Both the position numbers and the translations under genes were made by a program. A DNA stretch of 64,000 bases from Trichoderma breve. Its lineage: Eukaryota > Ascomycota > Sordariomycetes > Hypocreales > Hypocreaceae. The notes under the pieces are model-generated. The model worked only from the letters and a program-made list of their open reading frames with translations. It searched no databases and was not told where the DNA came from. Positions 20,686 to 33,300 of the stretch are shown here, piece after piece. The stretch lies in contig NC_079232.1 of assembly GCF_028502605.1 (NCBI RefSeq), positions 3,782,001 through 3,846,000 on the forward strand, written 5' to 3'. Positions within the stretch are counted from its first letter, which is position 1, and the number at the start of each line of letters is the position of its first letter.

Positions 20686-23480
20686 TCAATCTTCCCAGCT
20701 ATATCGCTTCTCTGCCATCTGTGGGACATGAATGAGGTCAATTCCATCTATTCGTTCCTCTCCTCGTGAAGAATGGGGACTATTTGTCTCCTGATTGAAA
20801 GAGTGGTCTTTCCTGTGTTCTCCTGTAGACTCGACTGAGGATTCCTCCCCTTTTGACCGGGCAAGGGAGAAGGTGGCTTGCCGCGTCATTTCACCCATGA
20901 TTCGTTCCTCCTCATCAGTATAATTGCTCCCTAGACTCTGCTCGGAAAGATGGAATTCAGCCTTGAAGCGAGGTGTAAAACTACTGATGCTGTCGCGGTT
21001 CTCTTGGCTCACGATTTGCGCCAACATGATACTATGTCTGAGCGATTTGAGATTGTCTGGGAGGTTGCCCAAACAGACAATGTTTGTTGGGTCAATTGGA
21101 GTCTTTTGGCACGCCATTGAGGAAGAATTGTGCTCCTGAATCTCCACGTGCTGGGAGTTTGACCCATCAGTCTCCAGTTGCGTATCATCCTCGTCATTCT
21201 GCACGTCCATATCTCTTGAGCTATCGTCTGAAAGCTGAGCCGCAACAACTGGACTCGCCAGACTATTATATCCCGACCCAGAAGAGATTGGTGAGGGTAG
21301 CGATGTTGGAAGCGAGCCGGTTCCCGATCCAGTTTTGATTGGCGAGACAGGAGTTGTTTCTCCGCTCCAGGTCGCATACACTGAGCCAATAGTATGTGAA
21401 ATCGGCTTTTCTTGAGGCAGCACAATCCCTAGCTGCGGCGGTGAGTATTCAGGGGCAGGCCCCTGAAGTTGTCGGTTAATCTTCCTCTTCGCTACTTCAT
21501 ATGCGCTAAGGCTCCTCATGGTGTCTGTGCCGGGAACAGTGTCGCAAATTATTGAACCGTCGTCTTCTCCATCGCTAGCATCAAGTTCCACGGGAGCCAT
21601 CGGGGCTGGAAGTTCGTAGATTTCCGAATCTGGAGCCTCCATACAATGAGAGAGAACGGCAGTGGTGGCAGACTTGGTCACGTCGCTTTGTACCCTTTTG
21701 CGACGTGTAAATTTGTAGAATAGGGCGGGCTTCGGTATTCTTGGTGTGTCCGGAACTATCGTTGATGCGCTGTCTTTGGTTTCCTTGATTGTTGCCTCTT
21801 CGCCCTTCTCCTGCAATTTTCTTCGGCGGCAGAGATAGCAAACGCTCACAAGACAGAATAAGCATAGTAGAATGGCGCCAACGGCAATGCCAACCATTTG
21901 TCCGGTGCTCAGCCTGCTACCTGTCTGTTTCGGCGGTCCCGGATAAGGGCTATTATTTGGTTGTTTAATTGGCATCAGATTTGCGCCAGCTATAGGTTCC
22001 TGAGGAAATTTGGCCTGATGAACTGAGAATACGGCCTCGTCGTATTTTGTTATCAAATAGGCTTCCTGCAGAAACGATCGGCCGATGATGATTGCGGAAT
22101 CATTTTCAGACCTCCGCAGCGCAAAATATGGAACAGCAGGGTCTCCATATTTGATGGTCTGGTGCATAAAAGGGTATTGCAAGAGGCTGACGAATGCTCG
22201 CATTGGCACAGTGATGTTCACCAAGCCCGGAACATCCAAAGGAGACCCAAAATTGTCATGGTTGTCAAAGCTCGAAAAGCTAAAAACAAAAGTAAAAGAG
22301 TCGGACGAGCCGTAGCTGTTGTACTGTTCGTTCGTAAGGGTGTATAGATCAAATGTTTTGTTATACGTCAAGTTGAATGCATTTGCAAACTCGTCACAGA
22401 CGGCATTGGGTAACCACAAGTATGGAGTGGTGCTATCAATCAGGGCCGTAAATGAGTTATTCCATCCTGAAAGACTTGTTGTTTCTGACGGCCACTTCTT
22501 GGGCTTAGCGGCGCTGTTATTCACAGTTGCTTCGATGCCTCTAATTAAGGCGCGAGGCATGTTATCCTGCGGAGTCAAGGTGAAGTCGATGCTGTGTGGC
22601 ACATATCTAGCTGTGTCATAGCCGCCCAAGGTAATCGATACGGGCATATTTCCTATCCTTTCACGTTAGCACTGACTATTCATAGAAAGAAACAAAGACA
22701 TACGATATGAGGCACCCGCGGTATAGCCATAGCTATAACTAGGAATCCATCCAAAGGTATGGACAGCTTGTGTTAAAGGTGATTGAGCAACTTCGTGGCC
22801 AAAATTGCCCTGTGTAATACCGAGGCCAAAGAAACCCAAATAATAGTCTGTTGTGTTGATGGCGGACATGAGAACGTTGGACATGCCGAATCCAATGTCG
22901 GTAATTGTGCTGTATGCATTGACTGTGTCCAACCCATATTGGCCGTTTCCACCATAGCCCAAGTAATCCAAGCCAAGTTGCCAAATTCCCATAGACGACC
23001 AATGTTTAGATCCAAACGGAGTGTAAATGCCACCGCGAGCGGCGGTGCAATGCGGTTCCTCTATGAGGCCCGAGTCAGCTGCTTGGTTGATGGATGGACG
23101 TTGATGGCCTGCTCCGGGGAGACTTCTTGCGAGTAATGGAGGGACCCGATCAAGTCGAGATGGAGACGTACTTTTCAAACAGCCTCCAGGTCCAACGGCC
23201 CAAAATTCGGAAAGTGACGTGCTCAAGAGAACATTGACGAGATCCGAGTTTGAACCCAGCAAGACTTTGATGGTTGACCAGTTGCCATCGATCCCAAGCC
23301 TATTAATTTGAGGTCAGCCACAAGATGAAACGCGTTGTACGCCGCTGATGCGGGTACTATCAGAAGGCAGAGAAGATGATAAACAACGTACCACTCTCCG
23401 GCATCAAATGACACCGGAGCCGGGTCATTTGCATAGGCAAGGCCGGCTACTACTGCAATCACTAGGACATCACGACGCAT
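20686..23480 (-). CDS. Membrane-anchored aspartic-protease-like (A1 fold) protein with degenerate active sites
   Basis: Four exons: 23480-23392, 23299-23172, 23060-22704 and 22652-20686, 846 residues. Residues 1-17 (MRRDVLVIAVVAGLAYA) are a signal peptide. The ectodomain has an A1-peptidase layout: ending strands in SITLGGYDTARYVP and IIIGRSFLQEAYLITKYDEA, and a CLK-EPHCTAARGG segment with paired cysteines. The first catalytic motif (normally DTG) reads LLSTSLSEFW at 54-63, and the second reads ALIDSTTPYLWLP near 264, so the first Asp is absent and the second motif is DST rather than DTG. A transmembrane helix spans about 442-466 (MVGIAVGAILLCLFCLVSVC) followed by CRRRK. The remaining about 380 residues are a Ser-rich, probably cytosolic tail. 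Likely a non-proteolytic surface or sensor protein; function unknown. An upstream in-frame ATG at 23510 would put ten residues ahead of the signal peptide and is less likely. Confidence 0.85.
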
Positions 23481-24544
23481 TTCTCCGATGGCGGCCGTGT
23501 GATGCCGCAAGCCTTCACCTTAGGAAGACCCCCAGGTTATAGAACTGCCGGGGATGAAGGGCGTGATATCATGAGCGTCTCTCAATTTCTGTCAGTACTC
23601 TTGACACTATCACAGCACAGCATCCATGGGTATAAAATCGTGGGGCTGTAGGGAATCTGCAGCTGCCGGTAATTGACGACGCCACAAAGCTCATGAACCG
23701 GTGGACAGGTTCACGCTTCACGCAACGAGGACAGTTTGCTCTTGGACACCGTGAGGTTCCACGGGATTGCCTCCGTGGTGTATTGATGAAGAGAGTCGAA
23801 GGCGAGGGATAGCAATGCAAGGCTTGGACCACCTAGCAGTGCCCTTCGAATGGATGGCTGGTGGTGTACCTCGTGCCAGGGGGGTGCTGCCAACGGTATC
23901 GAGTACTAGTTGCATGTACACGGCGCGGATGCTTCAGGCTGATCTGCCAAAAAACTCTTCGGAACCTGGGGCGACGCCCTTGATAATTCGACCTAAAGGG
24001 ATGGACATCTGCTCTGTACAGGTACATTCAGCCACTCACCCGATGAGGGTCCATTCAGAACATTCCAGCCGCCAGTCTGGGACGAACCCCAAATGTCTGA
24101 TACTGAAGCGCGCTCCGATCAGTCTAGCAACGCCAGTTTGGTCTAGCACCGAGCCGTCGATGGCTCACGGAAGCGCTAATGCCAGTAGTAATATCTAGCC
24201 GTAATGGCTGCCAGCCAGAACGGGAGCAGGATGGGGAATGGTTTCAGTTGCCAATGCCTCATTGGGGCGACACTTTGGGGGTGCTCCACGCTTTCTGGAT
24301 GCGCCACCGGGTATGCTCCTTGATACCTGTACCATGTTGTGCTCGGGTCTTTCCAGAGCAGATACGGGGAAGATTGTAACGCCGAGGTCGATGAGACTGC
24401 AATGCAAGACAACATATTGCAATAACAACACTGGTTGAGACAGTCTTGGCTTGACCGCTTCTATTTCATCACCATGGGCCTGAGATATGAAGAGCAGGGA
24501 GCCATTAGCTCCTCAGAGAGCGTCCGTACCAGTTGTACATGTAT

Positions 24545-25630
24545 CGTATTTTATTCTGCATGGACGCCCAGCAGTCAGCTCACTCAAATACTCCGACGCC
24601 AGTAGCAGCTTGTGAGCAAATAGCAATCAGAGTATGCCGACAAGAGTGGAAAGACTGAGAGATCCGGCGACATATTCGGTGACAGAGCAGTACTGGGACT
24701 GGTCGGCCTAATGCCATGCAGGCCAGACACTGATGGCGAGACAAGAGTGCGGTCTACATACTCGTACGAGTACGAGTACATATTTGCCTGTACTTTGAGG
24801 TTTCGGACAGGTACGGAGTACGAAACTAGGCCAGATGTGCGCTGTCCACATGCCTGGCCTGGAATCCGCCCTGGACTCGGTGTGGCGGCCGTGGTGCACA
24901 TCAATTGTTGCTGTGGTACAAATAACGGAACGCGGGCTATGACAGTCGTTGGCGCTGTTGGAATGCCAATATTCCTCGGTAGATTTCACCCCCATACGAG
25001 CGCACGACACCACGGGGGCCAGCGACGATATCGTCAGACTGCAACAGCGGAGCAACACCGGCTTGGTTTTGGAGATGAGCTGGAGTCCAACAGCACCAAG
25101 ATCAACAGCTGGAGGGCCGGGGTCAGGACCCAAGATCAGCAGTATCTGGAGATGGGGTCCACTGGATGGCTAGAGCCGGGATCAACGACTAGGAGCCACC
25201 CGCGATCCCCACCATCCCACACGCTTCTCAAGACCGACCAGCACGTACGAGTACTAGTACCAATGCTACTCGTATCATGCGAGCCATTACGAGTACTCTC
25301 GCCTCGAGTATCCATCCCAGTATGCCGTAGACGCTGCCAAGCAAGTTGCCCCCCTCCCTTTGGAGAGTCCAGGTCCAAACGCCCACCGGCGCTCTGCGTA
25401 CCGGTTCCCGTTCGCTAGACATCTCGCCCTTGCGCCATGTACGAGTAAAGTGCTGACCGGGGACGCGTGTGCCGGAGCTAAGGTCCCTGCCGCATACGAG
25501 GGCCTTGTCTGCCGCAGTGGAATACCTACTGTACTCGTATTAGTGATGCTGCCCGCCAGTAGGTATTGCTGTCCCTCCAAGTGACATTACCAAAGGAGAT
25601 GCCTGGTAGACTCCAGCTGACTGAGTACGT
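24545..25630. repeat. GTAC/ACTCGTAC-rich degenerate repeat tract
   Basis: CTCGTACGAGTACGAGTAC at about 24760 is a compact core. Related strings recur at about 24811 (GTACGGAGTAC), 25246 (GTACGAGTACTAGTAC), 25290 (GAGTACTC), 25439 (GTACGAGTA), 25530 (GTACTCGTA) and 25622. Roughly 15 GTAC in 0.9 kb. Many copies are inverted relative to each other because the unit is palindromic. Confidence 0.55.
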
Positions 25631-25874
25631 TGACATCTGTTTGTATTATCCACCGTGCCCAAAATGATGGCAGTAAATAGGTATGACTTCAATTGTGATG
25701 TTGCTGGTCAGAGAAGATGAAGTGGAGAAGAAACATTAAGGATAGATGCATAAGCCAGCAGGTGTATGAATGGAAGTGACTTCATCAGTGCCTCCGCTGT
25801 AATGAAGAAGGTGCCACCTTAACAAGCGGTTGCTGCTGCTCACGCAAAGTCTAGAGCTACCCTAGATAACCTTT

Positions 25875-25887
25875 GGGGGGGGGGGGG
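25875..25887. repeat. 13-base poly-G run
   Basis: Thirteen consecutive G between CTTT and TTTC in non-coding DNA. Could be length-variable and is a plausible place for sequencing error. Confidence 0.85.
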
Positions 25888-27952
25888 TTTCTCCTTTGCC
25901 AAACTGCATTCAGTTCATCTAGAACCGCTCACAATTAAACATCCTTTGCGAAAGATTACAGTGTCGGTTTTCTGGAAAAGGTGAGCATTTTGTTCGTATC
26001 CGTTGGCTAGAGCTCACCGGATCCAAGCATTGCAGAACCATCAATACAAGCTAAGCGTGGCTTCAGTCTCTGACTAACAACATATTGCAGACACAGCCAT
26101 CAAATCGCGAGAATCATGAGGCTTTACGCAAGCCCTTGTCGAACCGCAGTCGTTTCTATCTTTCGATGACGGATCTCGCGCGCTAGAAGAGCGATTCCCG
26201 AAATCCCATGTTCCTCCACCGATACAAAGCTCATTTCCGCAACGCTGGGAACCAGGAAACCGAATCATTCATGGACATGTGGAGTCGTGCCAAACACAGA
26301 GAGCAAAAAAGATGACTTGTCAATAGACTCGAGAGCCATGAAATGGGTGGCGTATCGGTGAAACAAGGACGGCCCCCCTGCAACGACACCAAGAACATGG
26401 CCTATCAATGGCATACTTCTAGATGCCAAGTTCTCCGCACCACTCCTTGCAGCTGCTAGTAGCAACGATAGTCTACAGAGCAAGGGATTTACGAGCGGTC
26501 TGGTGCGCATAAGTTTGGCAGAACCCTTGTATTTTGTGCAATTTGTGGACGGCTGAGCCAAGGGAGCAATGTCTCAGACTATGGACAAAAAGCAAATGTT
26601 AGGTTTTCTCGTCCGCCGACTAGCCCGCGATAATCTCTCTTGCTGGTCCACGCCCGCTAAATTAAACGAACCATGCGCGTTATTGAACGGCCAAAAAACA
26701 CTCCAGCCAAGGAGGAACAGGACTGCGCAAATCGAGAGTGCTCAGTCGAAGCTGTGACGGGAAATTATCGTGATCACCGTATTTGGTCGTCGGATAAGAA
26801 AACCCAGCCGTGGCTGAGACTCTTCCTGCCATTCAGCGTGTACACCGGCTAATCATGAAAGCAGGTCCTTTTGCTGCATCCTCGTACTCGACACTCGCCC
26901 TTTTGTCGGGGCTTCAAAGGCGGCCAAGTTTCTTGGGCCATTTGTGCAGCTACTGTATGCCCTTGACATTTGCGTCACACGCGGAATCCTCCTGCAGCCG
27001 GGTCATGGGTTATTATTCAGCCCATCTCCTGCATGAAATTTCTTAACTGACAGCAGATCAAATGAGACAATGAGACCATTTTCTCCCTTTTAATTATGAG
27101 CTCATATCACTCCCCAACGCCTCGCTCAAACCATATCCGCGTTTATTGGTTGGATGGACGCGTCTGCCTATCTCACTCCCTCAGCCGTCTAGTGCTGTAT
27201 CCCCATTCTTGAATCCTCAATTTCTAAATAATTGAGCTCGGGCTGCGGAGTTGGCCAGATCCTGTAAACTCGGACGGGCAAGTTGCCGTCACATTCGTGG
27301 TCCAATCTACTCAAGATGATAGGATACCGTTACAGAATCAACAGTGCCAAAGCAACAACAGCTGGACATTTGTGCTGCCACCCCAATATCACCAATGCTC
27401 GGTACATTTTAAGTGTCTCATGGGCACGCCCAGAGTCACTAGTACCTCGTCTCCCTTGCCAGGCCTCGAGACGGCATGTTGGTCCTAGCACAAGACTAAC
27501 AACTGCTAGGGGATGCACGGAGGAGGTTGAAGGCCGACATCCACTGGCCTGTTGTCCACGGCAGACCACAGCATTTATGATATATGCCGTGTACCGCGTT
27601 ATGTGCGCATATGTGCCCATGTGCAACGTTAATATGTTCGTATATACTCCGCACGGAGCTTCCCATACATAGCAAACTGAGCCCATTCATCAGCTTTCTA
27701 CCCATTGAATTATACAACAGGGAGCCTACCTCCACAGCCGATCATTGATTATGCAAAAATCCCGGACTTATTTTGTGTCTTTTCGTAGCTTCTTCAAATC
27801 CCGGTATACTAGATGATCAGTCTCTAACTCCTGCATTATTACGGCCCAGTGGCGATATCACTCTGATGGCCAGCCGAATTGTCCCTTTCTGTCTCTGTAC
27901 GCTCCATTCTAGTCACTTACCGACTTGAAGGATTCACGTCGTCACAGGAGGC

Positions 27953-30036
27953 ATGATGAAATGCATCAATGTTCTGTTACTTTTCGGCACATCATTTCTA
28001 ATAGAGTATGCTACAGCAGCTGTAAGATCAGGTGCGTCGAGGCTTTGGCTTACTTTGTGTAGAGATCATATTGCTAATCGTTTCGTGCAGAGATTCTATA
28101 TCACCATCATCAGCGACGGGGGTTCCAACCCAATACCAGCATTGAAGTTGTCCAATATGGCTTGCCAACGGCAGGATCAACAGTATCGGGGGCGACACTC
28201 TCAGAGTTGGCAGATCCAACTGCGAAATACGACACCGAGACAGCTTTTGTGCCAGCTACTGGCACAAAAGACGATGGCTCTGGAAGAATCACTTCGTACC
28301 TAGCGACCGAGGATGTACGAACGATAGAGACTCCGAGTCGAATTTCGACATTAATAACCGGCTCTACTACCAATTACATGACGGCGTGTGAAAATGGCGA
28401 TACTTCAGAATGCCCGTCTACCGCGATGGCTACCAACAGAAATTCTACGTTTCCAACTTCTTCTTCACTGCTACTAAGCACAACAACTTCAACAGAGCCA
28501 TGTACTCCACTACCTAGTGACAAGGCCGTTACGGAATATTCTATTGTTTATACTTCAACCGTTACATTTTATGGCAGCAGCAGCGACTACACTCCCCCCT
28601 TTTCACCAATTACAACACCCGATTACTGCTCTCCTGCGGGTGAAGCTCTGATAACCTTTTTTAGCACAACTCATATATCTAATTCAACTTCTACCTTAAC
28701 TGTCCCGGCGCCTTCCTCTGCGTCTCTCTCTTACGACCCCTTTATGCCTGCCCCAATCCCAATTCCACTACCCACATTTTCCATCGATCTTCCTGAAATT
28801 ATTACGCAAACGCCTGATGCCGCCGGAAAGGGTGGCGGTGGAGTCATTATTACAATGAGACCGTTTCTTTCATATAGTCGGTTTGTTGTGACGTTTATCA
28901 CGACTGACAAGAATCCATCCGTGGTGTTTTCACCTGAACCGACCCCTGATTATAGTCAAACACTGGTTACTGACGACATTGGAGATGGCCATCATAAGAC
29001 CGTAGACGTCATAGAAAGTCCTCGGAGCAATACCTTTAAAGTTGGCACCCCGGGAAGCGTGAAGCAGCTCCCAGTTACCACCTTCCAGCTTACTGCTGGG
29101 GGAACACAGGTCATTATCAACGACAGGACCGTGTCTAATCTGAAGCCTGATCAGACGACCACGGTCACAGTTCGAGATGAAGTGTTCACCATTTTCCCTA
29201 CTGCAGTGGTGGGATTGGGCTCGACAATCACGAAACCCGCGCCTCAAGCAACACCTCCTCCTGCACCAGCCGCGACAAGTGGAACTTTAGGAGGCATTCC
29301 GGTAATAATCTCGGGCACGCAAGTTGTTGTCGACGGCACCACTATGAGAATCCCACAGCAAGAAGCCACAACGAGTATCAACGGACAGAGAGTTGTTCTC
29401 GGCGCAGGTACTGTTGCCGTCGGTCGCGAAACCCTCATCTTGCCCTCACCGCAGCCCACTCACGAGATTGTCACGGGAGGAGAAATGCTCACGGCCATTG
29501 GCACTTCTCTCATCGTTTTACACTCCACAACCATCACATACGGCCTCGATACAGCCCCTAATCAAACAGTTATCAACGGAGAAACTGTCTCAATTGGTCC
29601 AAGGGGCGTTTCTCTCCACGGCACAACCATAGGCGGACCCTCCGCAAATGCCACAGCCACGGAGTACGAAATTGTCGGAGGCATCACAGTTGGAAAAGTT
29701 CTCCCGTCTCTTGTCGTCATCAACGGGGCGACGTATGCCATTAACGAAGATGGCGATCTAAATAATTTTGAGACCACCGTTATAAATAACCAGACTATTA
29801 CTATTGGTCCTAGTGGCTTGGTCGTCTCGTCGCAGACGTTGACGTATCCTGGGTCTTCTGTTACAGCGACTTTGTCTTCTTCTAGAGAGTCGATACCTGA
29901 TTTCCCTGTTGAGACGGGCGGTCATGGGAATCGTCAGGATGATGATGAGAGCAGCGCATTTTCATGGCGTCGAGGTTTATCTATTGGTAACGTCATGGGT
30001 TTCTGTTTTGTGATAAGCGTTTGGATACTCACCTAG
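27953..30036 (+). CDS. Secreted Ser/Thr-rich surface protein with tandem beta-type repeats
   Basis: Two exons, 27953-28031 and 28091-30036, 674 residues. The N-terminus MMKCINVLLLFGTSFLIEYATA is a signal peptide ending just before the intron. The middle is rich in Ser, Thr and Pro with several N-x-S/T sites. From about residue 350 onward come at least four loosely repeated blocks of 45-65 residues, each with a core like VIINDRTVSNL, VIISGTQVVVDGTTM, TVINGETVSIGPRGV and VVINGATYAINEDG, followed by a second strand such as TITIGPSGLVVSSQTL. The C-terminus is acidic (DDDESSAFSW) then hydrophobic (NVMGFCFVISVWILT) to the stop, as for a GPI-anchor signal. Cell-wall or adhesin-like role is inferred. 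No catalytic domain seen. A second in-frame ATG one codon later is equally possible as start. Confidence 0.75.
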
Positions 30037-30399
30037 AGATGTGATGGTTGGCCTCTTATGTCTTTTGTAATCTTCTTGTTTTTCCTTATTGCCGTTGACG
30101 CAAATCTGTATTATAGTATACACGAAACGTATGGGATTCTTGTTGGATATTCAAATCATAATGTACAATATTACGATACGCACACTAGGCACCTCATTAC
30201 CTTGCATTGCGAAATATGAGAAGAAGGATTGTTAAAAACGAACGACTGTATTAAAACACGCGCGCACTAAATAAGAGTTTCGAGCATCTGACTAAAATAC
30301 TCTAAAAAGATGGAACATGGCAAATAAATTTGCTCTGTCCATTGGTAGAATGAAAATGTCTCTGCTAATCTTCTTCACACTGATAAACTCCTGTCTATA
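30037..30399. other. Convergent 3' region
   Basis: Short AT-rich gap between the surface-protein gene (+) and the F-box gene (-). No gene seen. Confidence 0.6.
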
Positions 30400-33300
30400 T
30401 CACCACCTCTGCACACTTTTACCCTTCCCCTTACCAACTCCCTCACCAGGCAAGGATGGAAACTCCTCATGCTGGATTTCGAGCGCAAGCTCCGCATCTG
30501 AAGGCTGCTGCGGCGGCGACGAGTATCCCCCTTGATCTTGCATACTAAGACTGAGAGCCAAGGCCAAGTCCTCGTCTTCGGTAGTAGTGTATCGTGAAGG
30601 ACCGCCAACGGGCGTGTGATTTGCAGACGGCGACCCAGACTCGGATTGTTTTCCTTTCTTGCCGGCCTTGTGCTTGTACTTGACATTGACGGAGAAGTCA
30701 AAATCACCAGAGCTGTTACCTCGTGATGATTCAAGGGGCGATGGCGCCACGTCATTGTTGACCCCTTCCATCAAGGATAATCGTATGGCCTGTTGAATCT
30801 GCTGTTCGTACTCATCTTCGACTACACCGTTTGATTCCGAAGCAGACGGGCCGGCAACGCTTGGATCGGGAGTTAAAGTCGAGACAGTGTTCTCACTGAC
30901 GGAAGAAGCAGTGTCCAAACTGGCATCAGCTGCGGAATCGCTAGCCCGCCGTTGCTCCTCTACATGGTACGCTTCTTCGGAGACCATCTGGGCATAAAGA
31001 AGCGCCTCCTCCTCAGTCAAGTCGCCCAGCGCGCCGAATCTCTTGAGGCGACGGCTATGCTCACGAGCCTGCTGCTCATTTTCCCGCCGCATTTCGGCTT
31101 CCTCAGAGGCAATGTAGCCCGATACTGCATGGCCTTGGCGACGACTGGCGAGCCGAGCGTCCATATCAGTGTGTCGGATGCGGCGTTTACGGCCGGCGGT
31201 GTGACCGTTCGATCCATAGGACCAGTATCGCAAAAACGCCCCAAAAGAGACCACTCCTTGAAGGGTTGTGGGATCAGGGTCAAGGTATATAGCTCTCACA
31301 GCTGCGTATGTATTCTCATCCATTGCCGGATTCATAACCAGCATGTGACGAGGAACTCGCCCATTTGATCTGGCATTGATGGTTCTGATGGGCTCCACTG
31401 TAGATGCCAAAGGATCCCAGGCTTGCACAAGGCCATCGCTGCCGCCATGAACGAGGTACAGCCCAGATGCTGCCACTGCAGACACCTCTGGGGACTCAGT
31501 TTGGAGGATGCGTAGTGGTTGTGTCTCACGGGTCCTATCATCATCCCGGGCATTCCAAACCAGAACTGCGCCTGTGTTGGTTCCGATGATGATAAAGCGA
31601 GTTCTACGCCCAGGGATTTCTCTTGCCCCGTGATCGGCCCAAGGACTCGTCGTAGATGACGCTTCATTTGCAGTGTGCAGAGGGTCTTCTCCCAGTGTGA
31701 ATAGCGAGGAGAGCGAGTTGTCCAAAGCGGCTGAAGTCACAATATCGTGGCTGTAGCCCCTGAGATCAAACACTTGTTTGGACCAATCATGAATGACTGT
31801 CGAGGGCACAGGAGGCGATTTGGGAGTAGGAGGCGGAGACAACGGTGTGTGAGATTCGGAGATTGGAGAAATCCGGTTGGCGAACCCTCCAATGCTGCCA
31901 AAGAGCGACGTAGAAACTGGTGCAAGAGGTGTCGTTGATTCGCTGGGAGTGGCTTGCACAGGTATCAAGGAACGCGAGTAACGTTGAATACTAGCAGGCC
32001 GGTTCTCGGCAAGGCCGCAGTCAATCACAAAGATGTTCTCCCCAGCGCCTTTACCATCATCGCTCGCGAAATCCACTTCTAGCTTCCGCTGCATATCCCA
32101 GCCCTCGCAGACCTTTCGGAAGTGAGAGGGCCTGTAGCGCATAAACTTCTCTATTTCCCGGGCCTCCGCCACGAGCTGGTCCTGGCTGAGATGCATGTTG
32201 GCTGACGGCGATCGGGGCGAATAACCCCCACGTGTTGCGTTCTTGTCTAGCTCGTCTTCTCGAGCAATTCTACGAGTTGCCTCTAGAAGGTGCCAGTATA
32301 CTGTACGACCGGCATACCAGGCATTTCTGGTCTGGTCTTCCCCAGTTGCTCGAACTGGTTTTCCGATAGGGACATCGCATAAGTAGTAGACCTCACCTAG
32401 CGCATTCAGAGCCACAGCCCAGACCCTGGAGGTCGACTTTCGCTTTTGGTTGAAGCTATCGTCGACTTTCAAGGATATGATGGGAACACCAGGACTGATG
32501 ACCCATCGTGCTGTGACATCTCCGTTGGCGTATCTCGGGCCGGTGGTATCCCAGCCAAGTGAGTATGCAGTAATGATGCCGAGAGTAGAGCCTGTTAACA
32601 TTCCGCACATTGACTGTGTTGTTGATGTAACGTTCGACGACTTGGCAATCCATACGCTGCAAATCGCATCGGACATTTCGGGGATCTTAGGGATGTCAAG
32701 ATGGGTATCGACGGCACTGATCTCTCCGCCGATATAGCGGCCACGCATTTCATTGACCCCTCGGAAGAAGGGCCGGCCACCGGGGAATCCTTCACCAGAT
32801 ATCATGCCGTAGGTGTAGCTCACATCCATGACGTTGGGGCCACCGGCTGGGCCGTCTCCCAAGCCGTATGGCACCAAATTAGGAGCAACCTCATCCAGTT
32901 GCGGGGTGGTGAATAGATCTTCAAGACCCCATTTTTCAATCTTGCCCGTGGTGGGATCACTGATGGTTGCTGCGCCGAGATCTCCGGCTGCTTGCATAAC
33001 CCGTGGTGGCTTCTTTCCATTCAAGAAGACTGCGTGGAGGTTGGTCACTTGCCAGGGCAGCTTCGAGTTGTAGGTCAAAACCGCGCTCGATTTCTTCCCA
33101 GCGCGGCCGACCCGACCAGACAAGGTTCCTCCCGGAGGAGCCCCCGGTTTGCCACGGGCCAAGTTCCTCAGGTGGCGAGTCCTCAAGAGATACTCGCTTC
33201 TCCAAGTAGCCAGCGATGTGAGTCGAGGAAAGTATCGAGTCTCGAAGCGCAGAACATCGGAGGAGTGCGCAGCGGCAGCTTTACCATTGCTTTCTAGGAC

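Larger units (their letters stand above)
23481..27952. other. Gene-poor 4.5 kb divergent intergenic region
   Basis: No ORF with recognisable domain. 24740-25630 is dense in GTAC, often as GTACGAGTAC or ACTCGTA (separate entry), a 13-base G run lies at 25875-25887, and the 3' part (26.8-27.9 kb) is the promoter of the surface-protein gene. ORFs of 60-235 codons overlap on both strands in GC-rich DNA, so I regard them as chance. Confidence 0.5.

Noticed and set aside
24711..25418. 235-codon plus-strand ORF with recurring Tyr-Glu and Val-Arg-Val runs
   Set aside because: The runs come from the GTACGAGTAC repeat; opposite-strand ORFs of similar size exist in the same place.
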